Source: Rhodanobacteraceae bacterium
GTDB lineage: Bacteria; Pseudomonadota; Gammaproteobacteria; Xanthomonadales; Rhodanobacteraceae
Reading direction: 5' to 3'
Assembly (NCBI GenBank): GCA_025928735.1
Contig: JAICIW010000173.1
Coordinates: 1 to 5,580, forward strand
DNA: 5,580 nucleotides
This document shows positions 1 to 5,580 of the stretch, one piece after another. The position numbers were made by a program, and so were the translations under genes. The notes beneath the pieces are model-generated. The model was not told the DNA's origin, did not search any database, and worked only from the letters and a program-made list of their open reading frames with translations. Positions within the stretch are counted from its first letter, which is position 1; each line of letters opens with the position of its first letter.

Positions 1-4
1 CTAA

Positions 5-63
5 GAAGAGGGTCAGGTTCACTTACGGCTCGCGAGGGAAGTGAACCTGATCCCGTTCTCTTC
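5..63. repeat. Imperfect inverted repeat (REP-like, possible terminator)
   Basis: TCAGGTTCACTT at 13-24 is the exact reverse complement of AAGTGAACCTGA at 39-50. The pairing extends outward through GGG 10-12 with CCC 52-54 past one bulged T, and GAAGAG 5-10 again matches CTCTTC 58-63. The 14-base loop contains the 8-base palindrome CTCGCGAG (29-36). The structure starts 13 bases downstream of the redoxin-like gene's stop codon. Read on the minus strand, the stem is followed by TCTTCTT, so it could end that transcript. The GGGTCAGGTTCACTT-type arm resembles palindromes that flank REP-associated tyrosine transposases in gammaproteobacteria; this resemblance is from memory. No transposase lies in the window, but the left edge cuts the context. 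Confidence 0.7.
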
Positions 64-75
64 CTTCGAACGCGC

Positions 76-639
76 CTAAACAGAGAGAACCGGCGGGGGT
101 TTGCTCTCGTGCTTCGCTGCAAATGATTCGACCCGCTCGAACGGAATGCGATCACCGGCGTCGCGCCCGTACCAGCAATCGACGATGTGCCCTCCCTCAT
201 CGATCAGAAAATCGGCCGGCAGGAGATTGTTGGTATTCAACCCAGCCAATCCGACGATACGCAGTCCTCTGAACAACGTCGGGATACGGGTAACGATGGC
301 CTTGAGCTTTCGCCAGAACGAGCGCTGGATGCCGTAAGCGTCATGTGAGGCGGCGGTGGGATCTGCGATCACCGTGAACGGACGCGGCTTGCGCGCAGCG
401 AAGCGCTTGACGCGCTCAGGTGTGGCGGCAAACACCGCAATGATCTCCAGACCTTGCCTCGCGAGCCGCTCATGGCGATTGGTCAGCTCATAGACCCGGA
501 AATTGCAGAACGGGCAGCTGGCATCACGAAAGAAGCACAGCAAGGTACGGCGGCCTGTGGCACCGCCGATCATGGTGGTCTTCCCGTAGATGTCCGTGAA
601 CGCCAGTTGGGGCGCAATGGTGGGTGGCTTTAGCCGCAT
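76..639 (-). CDS. Peroxiredoxin-like / AhpC-TSA family protein
   Basis: This 187-residue protein has a thioredoxin fold of the redoxin type. A hydrophobic strand (about 33-37, LLCFF) leads into RDASCPFCNFR, with Cys42 and Cys45 forming a CxxC pair where redoxins carry their active site. A second hallmark is LPADFLID at about 140-146, whose Pro141 would be the cis-proline facing the active site, followed by the GGHIVDCWYGRD hairpin. The insert at 105-135, rich in basic and hydrophobic residues, is typical of peroxiredoxin-like proteins annotated as redoxin-domain proteins. It probably reduces peroxides or protein disulfides; no signal peptide is visible, so it should be cytoplasmic. The ATG at 639 is chosen because AGGGG lies 6 bases upstream. 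A longer reading would need a TTG at 729, overlap the upstream gene, and add 30 residues unlike the family. It follows the cyclic-di-GMP gene after 70 bases and may be co-transcribed. The family call is firm; substrate and electron donor are unknown. Confidence 0.87.
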   Translation of the reverse strand: MRLKPPTIAPQLAFTDIYGKTTMIGGATGRRTLLCFFRDASCPFCNFRVYELTNRHERLARQGLEIIAVFAATPERVKRFAARKPRPFTVIADPTAASHDAYGIQRSFWRKLKAIVTRIPTLFRGLRIVGLAGLNTNNLLPADFLIDEGGHIVDCWYGRDAGDRIPFERVESFAAKHESKPPPVLSV

Positions 640-645
640 CTTTCG

Positions 646-650
646 CCCCT
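646..650 (-). promoter_or_regulatory. Ribosome binding site of the redoxin-like gene
   Basis: On the minus strand AGGGG (650-646) is followed by a 6-base spacer and then the ATG at 639-637. It decides the start of the redoxin-like gene in favour of this ATG over the TTG at 729. Confidence 0.6.
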
Positions 651-709
651 GGTGCAGGTACAACAAGAGTGCCGCCGCAGATCGTGGAGCTCCGGGCCAG
701 CGCAAGTCA

Positions 710-3463
710 TCATCGTAGTGGCGATGCAATCAGTTCGAGGCGCGGCTCCGCACGCTGTTGCCGGGACCGCAACACGCGCACGATCTCACCAGGTGGCAAC
801 GGGTGCGAATACAGGTAGCCTTGCCCTTCGGCGCATCCCACCTGCAGCAGGAATTTGCGCTCGGCTTCCGTTTCGATTCCCTCCGCGATGGTGACCAGGC
901 CAAGGTTTGTTGCCATCGCCACGATTGCACGTGCGATCACGGCGTTGTTGGTATCCGCAGGCAGTCCCGTGATGAAGGATCGGTCGATCTTCAGATAGGC
1001 CACTGCGGGCAACTTCAGGTACGCCATCGACGCATAACCGGTGCCAAAATCGTCGACCGCGATCCCGATACCCATCGCGTCGAGCGCGCGCAGCGTCCGA
1101 TCGGTGTCCTTGCCCATCCGCAGGATTGCGCCTTCAGTGATCTCAAGGACCAGCCGCGTGGGCGCGACGGCACTCGCCTGCAATGCAGCTTGCACCGCTT
1201 CCACGAAGCCGGCACGTCCAAACCAGTGGGCCGACACGTTCACCGCCACCCGGATGGGCGGCAGACCCAATCGGTCCCAAGCATGGATCTGCGCACACAC
1301 CGCGTGCATCACCCATTCGTCGACGTGCCGGATCAAGCCCATGCTTTCAGCCACGGGAATGAAATCGCCCGGCATCACGATGCCGCGCGTCGGGTGCTGC
1401 CATCGCAAAAGTGCTTCGACGCCGGTAATGCGTCCTGTTTCGATCTCGATGACCGGCTGATACAGCATTCGAAACTCACCACATGCCAGCGCCCTGCGCA
1501 GCTCCGTGGCCAGCATTCTTCGCCGGCTGGCATCAGCGTGCACCGCGGGGGTATAGAAGCGCCAGGTATTCCGCTCCTCGGTCTTTGCCACGTACATCGC
1601 GGCGTCTGCATCGGCAACCAAGGCGCTGGCGTCACCCTCACCCGGCGCAGACACCGCGATCCCGATGCTCGCGGTCACAGCCATCTCATAGCTGTCAATC
1701 TCGAACGGTTCCGCCAGTGCGGTGCACAGCCGGCGGGCCAAAGAAGCCGCTTCCTCCCGACGCAGCAACCGGGGCATCAGCACCGTGAACTCATCGCCGC
1801 CGATGCGACTCGCAACATCGCCTTCGCGCAATTGGCCCAGAATACGCTCGCCTACGGGCATCAACAGGCGATCGCCCATGGCATGACCGTAGCTGTCGTT
1901 GACGACCTTGAAGCTGTCGAGATCGATGAACAGCACCGCCACGGCAGCCCCGTCGATCTTTGTCTGTTCAATTGCCGCTTGGCACAGGCGCTCGAATTCG
2001 ACCCGGTTGACCAGACCCGTCAGGGCGTCGTGGGTGGCAACGTGCTCGAGCCTGCGGCGGCTGGCCTCGGCGACCGAGGTGTCGCTGAACACCGCAACGA
2101 AATATCGTACGCGCTGATTGGCGTCGCGGACGGCCGTGATGCTGAGCCTTTCGGAATACAGGCTTCCGTCGGCACGCTGATTTTGCACATCGCCCGACCA
2201 GTGCCCCGATTTCTCGATCCCCCTCCACATCGTGGCCGGCAGCGGCGCGCCATCGGCGCCATGGCGCGTCTCGCCCAGGTACATGCCCACCAGTCTTTCC
2301 TGGGCAAACCCGGTCAACCGCGTCGCCGCCGGGTTGGCCGACACCACGCGCCAATGCGTGTCGGTAATGATCACACCCTCCGCGATGCTGGCCAACGCCT
2401 CGGCAGCCGTGCGTATCTCGCGCTCGTGTTCCGCGCGTGCCGACATGTCATGGATGATGGCTTGACGGATCATGCGACCGTCGAGCGCAATGACGTGGCT
2501 CTGGATCTCGACTGGCCGGGTGCTTCCATCGCAATCGCACAGCTCGTTGTCACCCCAGAGCCCCCCACGAGAAGCTTCACGGGCAAACAAGCTTGCATAT
2601 TGACCGCCGCGCAGCTCCTGCGGGTCGAGCCCCGTCCATGCCCCAGCCGCAGGGTTGGCGTCGATGATGCGGCCACTCGCTTCGTCCACCATGACGATCG
2701 CATCCGCCGTGTCATCGAACAGTCGGCGGTACCGCTCCTGGTCGCCGCGGATGGCAGTGAGTACCCGGCGTGCGATCCACCCCCACACCAACAACGCGGC
2801 GAATACGAAAAACGCGACGCCCGCGGACACCACCCTCGCGAACACCACCGAACCGGTGGCAAGGGTCATGGAAAACTCGTTGGTCGTCTGTTGTACGGAT
2901 TTGTTGATCTCGCTGATGCGGCGGAGCTGACCGGCGACTTTCAAACGGTCAACGTGGTGCGTTGAATATTGGCGATGCAGGCTGGAAGCGATCTCGCCCA
3001 GTTCGGCCACGTATGCGTCGCTCGCGTGCCACTGCCTCAGCGCGGTCCCCATGTACGGTGCGTGCGAAAAGTGCTGGAAGACGAAAATTATGTTGGGGAT
3101 CGACACGGGCAGCATGTACGCGCGGTGCAGCGTTGCGACAACATGCTGGTAATCGAAGTGCCCGGACAGAACCTCGTCGCGCGCCGAGTTGTAGGCCGTC
3201 ACCACGGCGTAGTTGCGCTGGAAATCGGCATAGTCGGCCTTGTTGCCGCTGCCGGCGTAGGCCAGCAGGTCGAAAGTCGCCCGATTCTGAGCCTTTGACC
3301 ACATGCTCTCGCCATTGAGCACCCCGGCGAGCGCGGTCTGCCCCTGCAGGGCAGCCCACATGAAAAACAGGATGACCGCCACGATGGCGGCAAGCGCATA
3401 CCCAAGCGGCAACAGCCGCTTGAACTTGGAGTTCGGTCGGAGCTGAGGTAAGTTCCCGCGCAC
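710..3463 (-). CDS. Membrane-bound PAS-PAS-GGDEF-EAL cyclic-di-GMP synthase/phosphodiesterase
   Basis: This 917-residue inner-membrane signalling protein makes and/or degrades cyclic-di-GMP. Order: transmembrane segment about 17-39; periplasmic region about 41-205, helical-looking and not recognised; second transmembrane segment about 206-230; PAS 1 about 243-345; PAS 2 about 350-465; GGDEF about 472-635; EAL about 648-900. There is no obvious HAMP domain. The synthase half has GGDEF at 555-559, FIDLDSFKVVND at 512-523, and an inhibitory RxxD site (REGD, 546-549) five residues before GGDEF. The phosphodiesterase half keeps the catalytic set: Glu683 (EALLRW), Asn742, Glu774, Asp804-Asp805 (DDFGTG), Lys825, Glu861 (EGIET) and Gln881. 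Both halves therefore look active, although many such hybrids work mainly in one direction. The start is a GTG: a TAA lies in frame 12 bases upstream, and later starts would cut into the first transmembrane segment. The ribosome binding site is weak. Likely outputs are motility or biofilm control (family knowledge). Confidence 0.95.
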   Translation of the reverse strand: MRGNLPQLRPNSKFKRLLPLGYALAAIVAVILFFMWAALQGQTALAGVLNGESMWSKAQNRATFDLLAYAGSGNKADYADFQRNYAVVTAYNSARDEVLSGHFDYQHVVATLHRAYMLPVSIPNIIFVFQHFSHAPYMGTALRQWHASDAYVAELGEIASSLHRQYSTHHVDRLKVAGQLRRISEINKSVQQTTNEFSMTLATGSVVFARVVSAGVAFFVFAALLVWGWIARRVLTAIRGDQERYRRLFDDTADAIVMVDEASGRIIDANPAAGAWTGLDPQELRGGQYASLFAREASRGGLWGDNELCDCDGSTRPVEIQSHVIALDGRMIRQAIIHDMSARAEHEREIRTAAEALASIAEGVIITDTHWRVVSANPAATRLTGFAQERLVGMYLGETRHGADGAPLPATMWRGIEKSGHWSGDVQNQRADGSLYSERLSITAVRDANQRVRYFVAVFSDTSVAEASRRRLEHVATHDALTGLVNRVEFERLCQAAIEQTKIDGAAVAVLFIDLDSFKVVNDSYGHAMGDRLLMPVGERILGQLREGDVASRIGGDEFTVLMPRLLRREEAASLARRLCTALAEPFEIDSYEMAVTASIGIAVSAPGEGDASALVADADAAMYVAKTEERNTWRFYTPAVHADASRRRMLATELRRALACGEFRMLYQPVIEIETGRITGVEALLRWQHPTRGIVMPGDFIPVAESMGLIRHVDEWVMHAVCAQIHAWDRLGLPPIRVAVNVSAHWFGRAGFVEAVQAALQASAVAPTRLVLEITEGAILRMGKDTDRTLRALDAMGIGIAVDDFGTGYASMAYLKLPAVAYLKIDRSFITGLPADTNNAVIARAIVAMATNLGLVTIAEGIETEAERKFLLQVGCAEGQGYLYSHPLPPGEIVRVLRSRQQRAEPRLELIASPLR

Positions 3464-3503
3464 GGGCTGGGGTTACATCTCATAAAGAATCGCATTATGG
3501 CCA

Positions 3504-3519
3504 AGCATTTTGTGTGCCA
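3504..3519 (-). promoter_or_regulatory. Candidate sigma-54 (RpoN) promoter of the cyclic-di-GMP gene
   Basis: The minus strand reads TGGCAC (3519-3514), then ACAAAA, then TGCT (3507-3504). The key GG (3518-3517) and GC (3506-3505) dinucleotides have exactly the -25/-24 to -13/-12 spacing that RpoN requires. The match to TGGCACG-N4-TTGCW is complete except for A instead of G after TGGCAC and A instead of the first T of TTGC. Transcription would begin near 3493, giving a leader of about 30 bases before the GTG at 3463. A sigma-70 -10-like CATAAT is also present at 3498-3493, but the hexamer 17 bases further up (AGCTGG) is a poor -35. A single motif match can arise by chance. Confidence 0.45.
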
Positions 3520-3522
3520 GCT

Positions 3523-3546
3523 CTGGCAGCCGCGCGCGGCTGCCAG
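3523..3546. repeat. Perfect 24-base GC-rich palindrome upstream of the cyclic-di-GMP gene
   Basis: The left half CTGGCAGCCGCG (3523-3534) is the exact reverse complement of the right half (3535-3546), with no central gap. It ends four bases before the candidate -24 box. A third copy of the outer arm, TGCCAG at 3515-3520, can also pair with CTGGCA at 3523-3528, so two alternative structures are possible. No T-run follows on either strand, which argues against an intrinsic terminator. It could be an operator for a dimeric regulator, a REP-like element or a cruciform. The symmetry is seen directly; the role is inferred. Confidence 0.75.
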
Positions 3547-3751
3547 ACTTTGGGCGTCATTCGTCGGGAGGCGACAGGAGCCACAATGGATTTCCCCGAC
3601 GGGAAACTCGGGACCAAGTCGTGGCCGTTGGTCCACAAGTGGTGCGGTGGATCTGCGCTGATGTACGAACCAGGCTGCTCGACAGCGGACCGTCACGACA
3701 GTCAGCTTCGGGTCGGTCCACTGCGGTCCGTGAAGCCAGCCCTGGGTGCTT

Positions 3752-4585
3752 TTATGCAGGCAAGCGGTCGAGCATTGCGTCGAGCTTTGGATCATCGGGT
3801 GGCTGGATCAGGAATTCGTCTTGCAGCACCGCGCGGATTTCCGCAGTGGTGGCGAGGGTGCGCTTGGTGCTGGCGTCGCCGGTGATGTGCTCGGCGAATT
3901 GGCGATTGCGTAGCGTGAGCCTGCGGCCGGTCGGCGCTCTGGCGGCGGTGAGGCCGGTGACGAAGTGTGAATCGGGATTGGTGGACGTCCAGTAATTGCT
4001 GACGCGATAGTCGGCCGGGAATTGCGGTTGCAGGTCGAAGCGGTACAGCGTCTGCCACGCATTGGCCGCGAAAAGTTGCAACCGCCAGTCGCTGTCGTCG
4101 CGGCGGATCAGCCGGAAGGGTTCGTGCGGCATGGCCTGTTCGATGTCGGGAACGAGTTCCAGCGGACCGGTAGGCGTGTTGCCGCCGAAGCCGCAGTCGG
4201 CCAGCCATGATTTTCCTTCGGCTTCGACGCGCAGCAGCATGTGGGTACGCGCGGTGATCGCGCCTTCGGGTTGTCCCCACAGCACGCGGGCGGCGAGGTC
4301 GGTGACCTGGAAGCCGATCGCGCGCAGGGCCTCGCTCAGCAAGCGGTTTTGTTCGAAGCAGTAGCCGCCGCGGCCGTCGCGCACCAGCTTGCGCTGCACG
4401 GAGGCGATGTCCAGGGAGGGCGAGATGCCGAGGAACGGATCGAGGTTTTCGAAGGGAATCGCAGCGACATGCGCGGTGGTGATGGCGCGCAGGGTTTGCA
4501 GGTTGGGTGCGATGGGGGTTCGGACGCCGATGCGTTCGAGATAGGCGTGGATGTCGATGGATTCGGTTGGTGGTGCTTGTTGCAT
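3752..4585 (-). CDS. nat: Arylamine N-acetyltransferase
   Basis: This 277-residue cytoplasmic enzyme moves an acyl group from acetyl-CoA (or a related CoA thioester) to arylamines, hydrazines or arylhydroxylamines through a cysteine intermediate. The full triad is visible: Cys76 in RGGYCFEQN, His115 in ARTHMLLRV and Asp130 in WLADCGFGG. The spacings of 39 and 15 residues closely match those known for bacterial enzymes (Cys69-His107-Asp122). The N-terminal IPFENLDPFLG (43-53) and the middle VSNYWTSTNPDSHFVTGL (195-212) are also family hallmarks. The length is normal, so the gene is complete. The ATG is the first start after an in-frame TAG 15 bases upstream; no convincing ribosome binding site precedes it. 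It sits 270 bases after the peptidase gene and 288 bases before the cyclic-di-GMP gene, so its operon membership is unclear. The physiological substrate cannot be read from the sequence; some relatives acylate natural-product intermediates rather than xenobiotics. Confidence 0.95.
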   Translation of the reverse strand: MQQAPPTESIDIHAYLERIGVRTPIAPNLQTLRAITTAHVAAIPFENLDPFLGISPSLDIASVQRKLVRDGRGGYCFEQNRLLSEALRAIGFQVTDLAARVLWGQPEGAITARTHMLLRVEAEGKSWLADCGFGGNTPTGPLELVPDIEQAMPHEPFRLIRRDDSDWRLQLFAANAWQTLYRFDLQPQFPADYRVSNYWTSTNPDSHFVTGLTAARAPTGRRLTLRNRQFAEHITGDASTKRTLATTAEIRAVLQDEFLIQPPDDPKLDAMLDRLPA

Positions 4586-4622
4586 GAGTTGTTTCTGCTA
4601 TTCCGGAAAACCGATTGACTCG

Positions 4623-4666
4623 CCGCATTCTGCGGCTCGCCCTTCGGGCCATCGGCTGCGCCGATG
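4623..4666. repeat. Cluster of three tandem hairpins upstream of nat
   Basis: Three perfect stems with 3-base loops lie almost end to end: CCGCA/TGCGG (4623-4635), GCCC/GGGC (4639-4649) and CATCGGC/GCCGATG (4650-4666). They lie 38-81 bases upstream of the nat start, so they would fall in its leader if transcription begins further up. Neither strand has a proper T-run straight after them, so they are not clear terminators. They look like part of an intergenic repeat rather than a known riboswitch; I recognise no riboswitch core. Confidence 0.6.
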
Positions 4667-4699
4667 TTCGCTTTGGCATCCTGCCTCCGCAGTCGGGTT

Positions 4700-4721
4700 C
4701 CGCCGAAAAAAACCGCGGCGG
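4700..4721 (-). terminator. Possible terminator: GC-rich stretch followed by seven T
   Basis: On the minus strand a GC-only stretch (4725-4713) is followed by seven T (4712-4706). CCGCCG at 4700-4705 also pairs with CGGCGG at 4716-4721, placing the T-run in the loop. The T-run lies about 145 bases after the peptidase stop codon and could end that transcript. The stem before the T-run is short and imperfect, so this is a weak candidate. Confidence 0.25.
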
Positions 4722-4726
4722 CCCCG

Positions 4727-4740
4727 GAATGACGAGCAAA
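4727..4740. repeat. Degraded partner of the VIPAKAGIQ-type repeat
   Basis: ATGACGAGCAAA at 4729-4740 is repeated exactly at 4812-4823, at the end of the full repeat hairpin. Here the GC-rich hairpin arm is replaced by GCCCCGGA, so this copy looks eroded or divergent. It is a noncoding intergenic repeat fragment. Confidence 0.5.
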
Positions 4741-4765
4741 TAATGGACTTCTTTTGCATCTCGCG

Positions 4766-4785
4766 TTTTTCGCTATTGCGAAAAA
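4766..4785. repeat. A/T-rich inverted repeat
   Basis: TTTTTCGC (4766-4773) and GCGAAAAA (4778-4785) are exact reverse complements around the loop TATT. On either strand the T-run is on the 5' side, which is the wrong order for an intrinsic terminator. It borders the next repeat and is probably part of the same repeat mosaic. Confidence 0.6.
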
Positions 4786-4823
4786 GTCACTGGATCCCCG
4801 CTTTCGCGGGGATGACGAGCAAA
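4786..4823. repeat. Intergenic palindromic repeat of the VIPAKAGIQ type
   Basis: ATCCCCGC (4794-4801) pairs perfectly with GCGGGGAT (4806-4813) around the loop TTTC, followed by GACGAGCAAA. Translated on the minus strand this reads VIPAKAGIQ, the signature of a short repeat scattered through intergenic regions of many proteobacteria (recognised from memory). It lies 42-61 bases beyond the peptidase stop codon. On the minus strand the hairpin is followed, after 8 bases, by TTTTT (4785-4781), so it may help end the peptidase transcript. Confidence 0.75.
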
Positions 4824-4854
4824 ACAAAGGCACGCGTTGTACTTCGCTGCGGGA

Positions 4855-5580
4855 TCAATGCGTGGCGTTGCCGAGTTTGCGTTCCAGGAAACCCACCGTC
4901 GCGGTGTCCGCCTTCATCCACGAGGCGTGGCGCAGGAAGCCGTGGATCTCGTTGGGGATCACCATTTCCTCGAACGGCACGCCGTGTTTCTTGAGGCGCG
5001 GTACCACGTCGGTCATCTGGAAGAAGTGCACGTTGTGGTCGTCGTCGCCCTGGATCAGTAGCACCGGTGATTTCCATTTCGCGATGTCGGCGTCGGGCGA
5101 AGAATCCCATGCCACCTTCAGCGCCTGTTTGTAGTCGCCTTGTTCGTAGCGTCCGTTGGGGTTCTGGTCGAACCACCAGCCGATCGCGCGCGACCAGTCG
5201 TGCAGACCGTGCATGTCCACGCCGGCCTTGAAGATGTCGGAGTTTCTTGCCAATGCGAGCGCGGTGAGGTAGCCGCCGTAGGAACCACCCCAGATGCCGA
5301 TGCGCGCGGGATCGACGCCGTGCACGTGTTGCAGGTATTTCGCGCCCGCGACGACATCCTGGTATTCGGATGCGCCAGCCGGCCCCGCGTGCGGCGGATT
5401 GTGGAACGCATGCCCGTAGCCGATGCCGAGCCGGTAGTTCACCGACAGCACGGTGAAGCCGTGCGCGGCGAGATACTGGTTCACGGCGTAACTGTTGGTG
5501 TAGTAATCCATGTAGTGCCAGCCCAGCAGCATCTGCCGCGGCGGCCCGCCATGCACGAAGATCATGCCCGGCTGGTTGGC
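4855..5580 (-). CDS. S9-family prolyl oligopeptidase-type serine peptidase, C-terminal part
   Basis: The frame is open to the right edge, so the 241 residues seen are the C-terminal alpha/beta-hydrolase domain. The ATG at 5565 is internal: the preceding residues ANQPG and IFVHGGPP are the conserved strand leading to the oxyanion region. The catalytic triad is complete, numbered from the window edge: Ser100 in GGSYGG, Asp181 in GDDDHNVHF and His213 in EIHGFLRH. The spacings of 81 and 32 resemble dipeptidyl peptidase IV (78 and 32). VNYRLGIGYGHAF and the WKSPVLLIQGDDD strand also fit the family. Full proteins normally carry a beta-propeller before this domain, and often a signal peptide for periplasmic location; neither is visible here. 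It would cleave short peptides, perhaps at Pro or Ala. The subfamily is not decidable from this part. The gene ends in TGA just before a repeat-rich spacer. Confidence 0.93.
   Translation of the reverse strand, partial: ANQPGMIFVHGGPPRQMLLGWHYMDYYTNSYAVNQYLAAHGFTVLSVNYRLGIGYGHAFHNPPHAGPAGASEYQDVVAGAKYLQHVHGVDPARIGIWGGSYGGYLTALALARNSDIFKAGVDMHGLHDWSRAIGWWFDQNPNGRYEQGDYKQALKVAWDSSPDADIAKWKSPVLLIQGDDDHNVHFFQMTDVVPRLKKHGVPFEEMVIPNEIHGFLRHASWMKADTATVGFLERKLGNATH

Noticed and set aside
640..729. Upstream TTG start (729) for the redoxin-like gene
   Set aside because: It adds 30 residues unlike the family and overlaps the preceding gene, while the ATG at 639 has a well-placed AGGGG.
758..2965. Long plus-strand open frame of 735 residues opposite the cyclic-di-GMP gene
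   Set aside because: It is exactly in register with the sense codons, so a stop would require TTA, CTA or TCA in the sense gene, which are rare in GC-rich genes. The translation is His/Arg/Gln-rich with no recognisable domain.
3547..3751. Remaining spacer between the palindrome and nat
   Set aside because: Short repeated words such as GGTCCAC and GCGGTCC/GCGGACC were seen, but no RNA gene, convincing terminator or insertion sequence could be supported.
3199..3795. Minus-strand frame of 198 residues across the spacer and the start of the cyclic-di-GMP gene
   Set aside because: It overlaps both solid genes in another frame and shows no domain; its content looks non-coding.
3586..3885. Plus-strand frame of 99 residues with AGGAG five bases before its ATG
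   Set aside because: The ribosome-binding match is good, but the last 134 bases overlap the 3' end of nat, the tail is Trp/Arg/Cys-rich like a shadow frame, and no family is recognised. A protein or RNA match from a relative would change this.
4766..4785. Inverted repeat as an intrinsic terminator
   Set aside because: The T-run precedes the stem's GC part on both strands, the reverse of a terminator.
4336..4833. Small minus-strand frames across the repeat-rich spacer
   Set aside because: Their translations (VIPAKAGIQ, SSPRKRGS types) are typical artefacts of translating intergenic repeats.

Overview
The window reads as chromosomal DNA of a high-GC gammaproteobacterium. A member of the Xanthomonadaceae/Rhodanobacteraceae is the best guess, from protein style, GC-rich codon use, and intergenic repeats of the kind whose translation reads VIPAKAGIQ. 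This placement is an inference; no rRNA or marker gene is present.

All four convincing genes lie on the minus strand, so transcription runs from the right edge to the left. In that order they are: (1) the C-terminal catalytic half of an S9-family (prolyl oligopeptidase type) serine peptidase, 5580-4855, cut by the window edge; (2) a 270-base spacer packed with hairpins and short repeats; (3) a complete arylamine N-acetyltransferase, 4585-3752; (4) a 288-base spacer holding a perfect 24-base palindrome and a sigma-54-like promoter; (5) a 917-residue membrane-anchored PAS-PAS-GGDEF-EAL cyclic-di-GMP enzyme, 3463-710; (6) 70 bases further on, a small peroxiredoxin-like/AhpC-TSA protein, 639-76; (7) an inverted repeat at the left edge that may end transcription.

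The cyclic-di-GMP enzyme and the redoxin-like protein could form a two-gene unit, because they share a strand and are separated by only 70 bases. The peptidase and the acetyltransferase are separated from each other and from that pair by structured spacers, so they probably belong to other transcription units. No shared pathway is evident for the four genes.

I do not see a clearly new multi-gene system. The items most worth a second look are the promoter/palindrome arrangement in front of the cyclic-di-GMP gene, its unrecognised periplasmic sensor region, its pairing with the redoxin-like gene, and the repeat-derived structures in the spacers. No tRNA, rRNA, CRISPR array, transposase gene or replication origin was seen.
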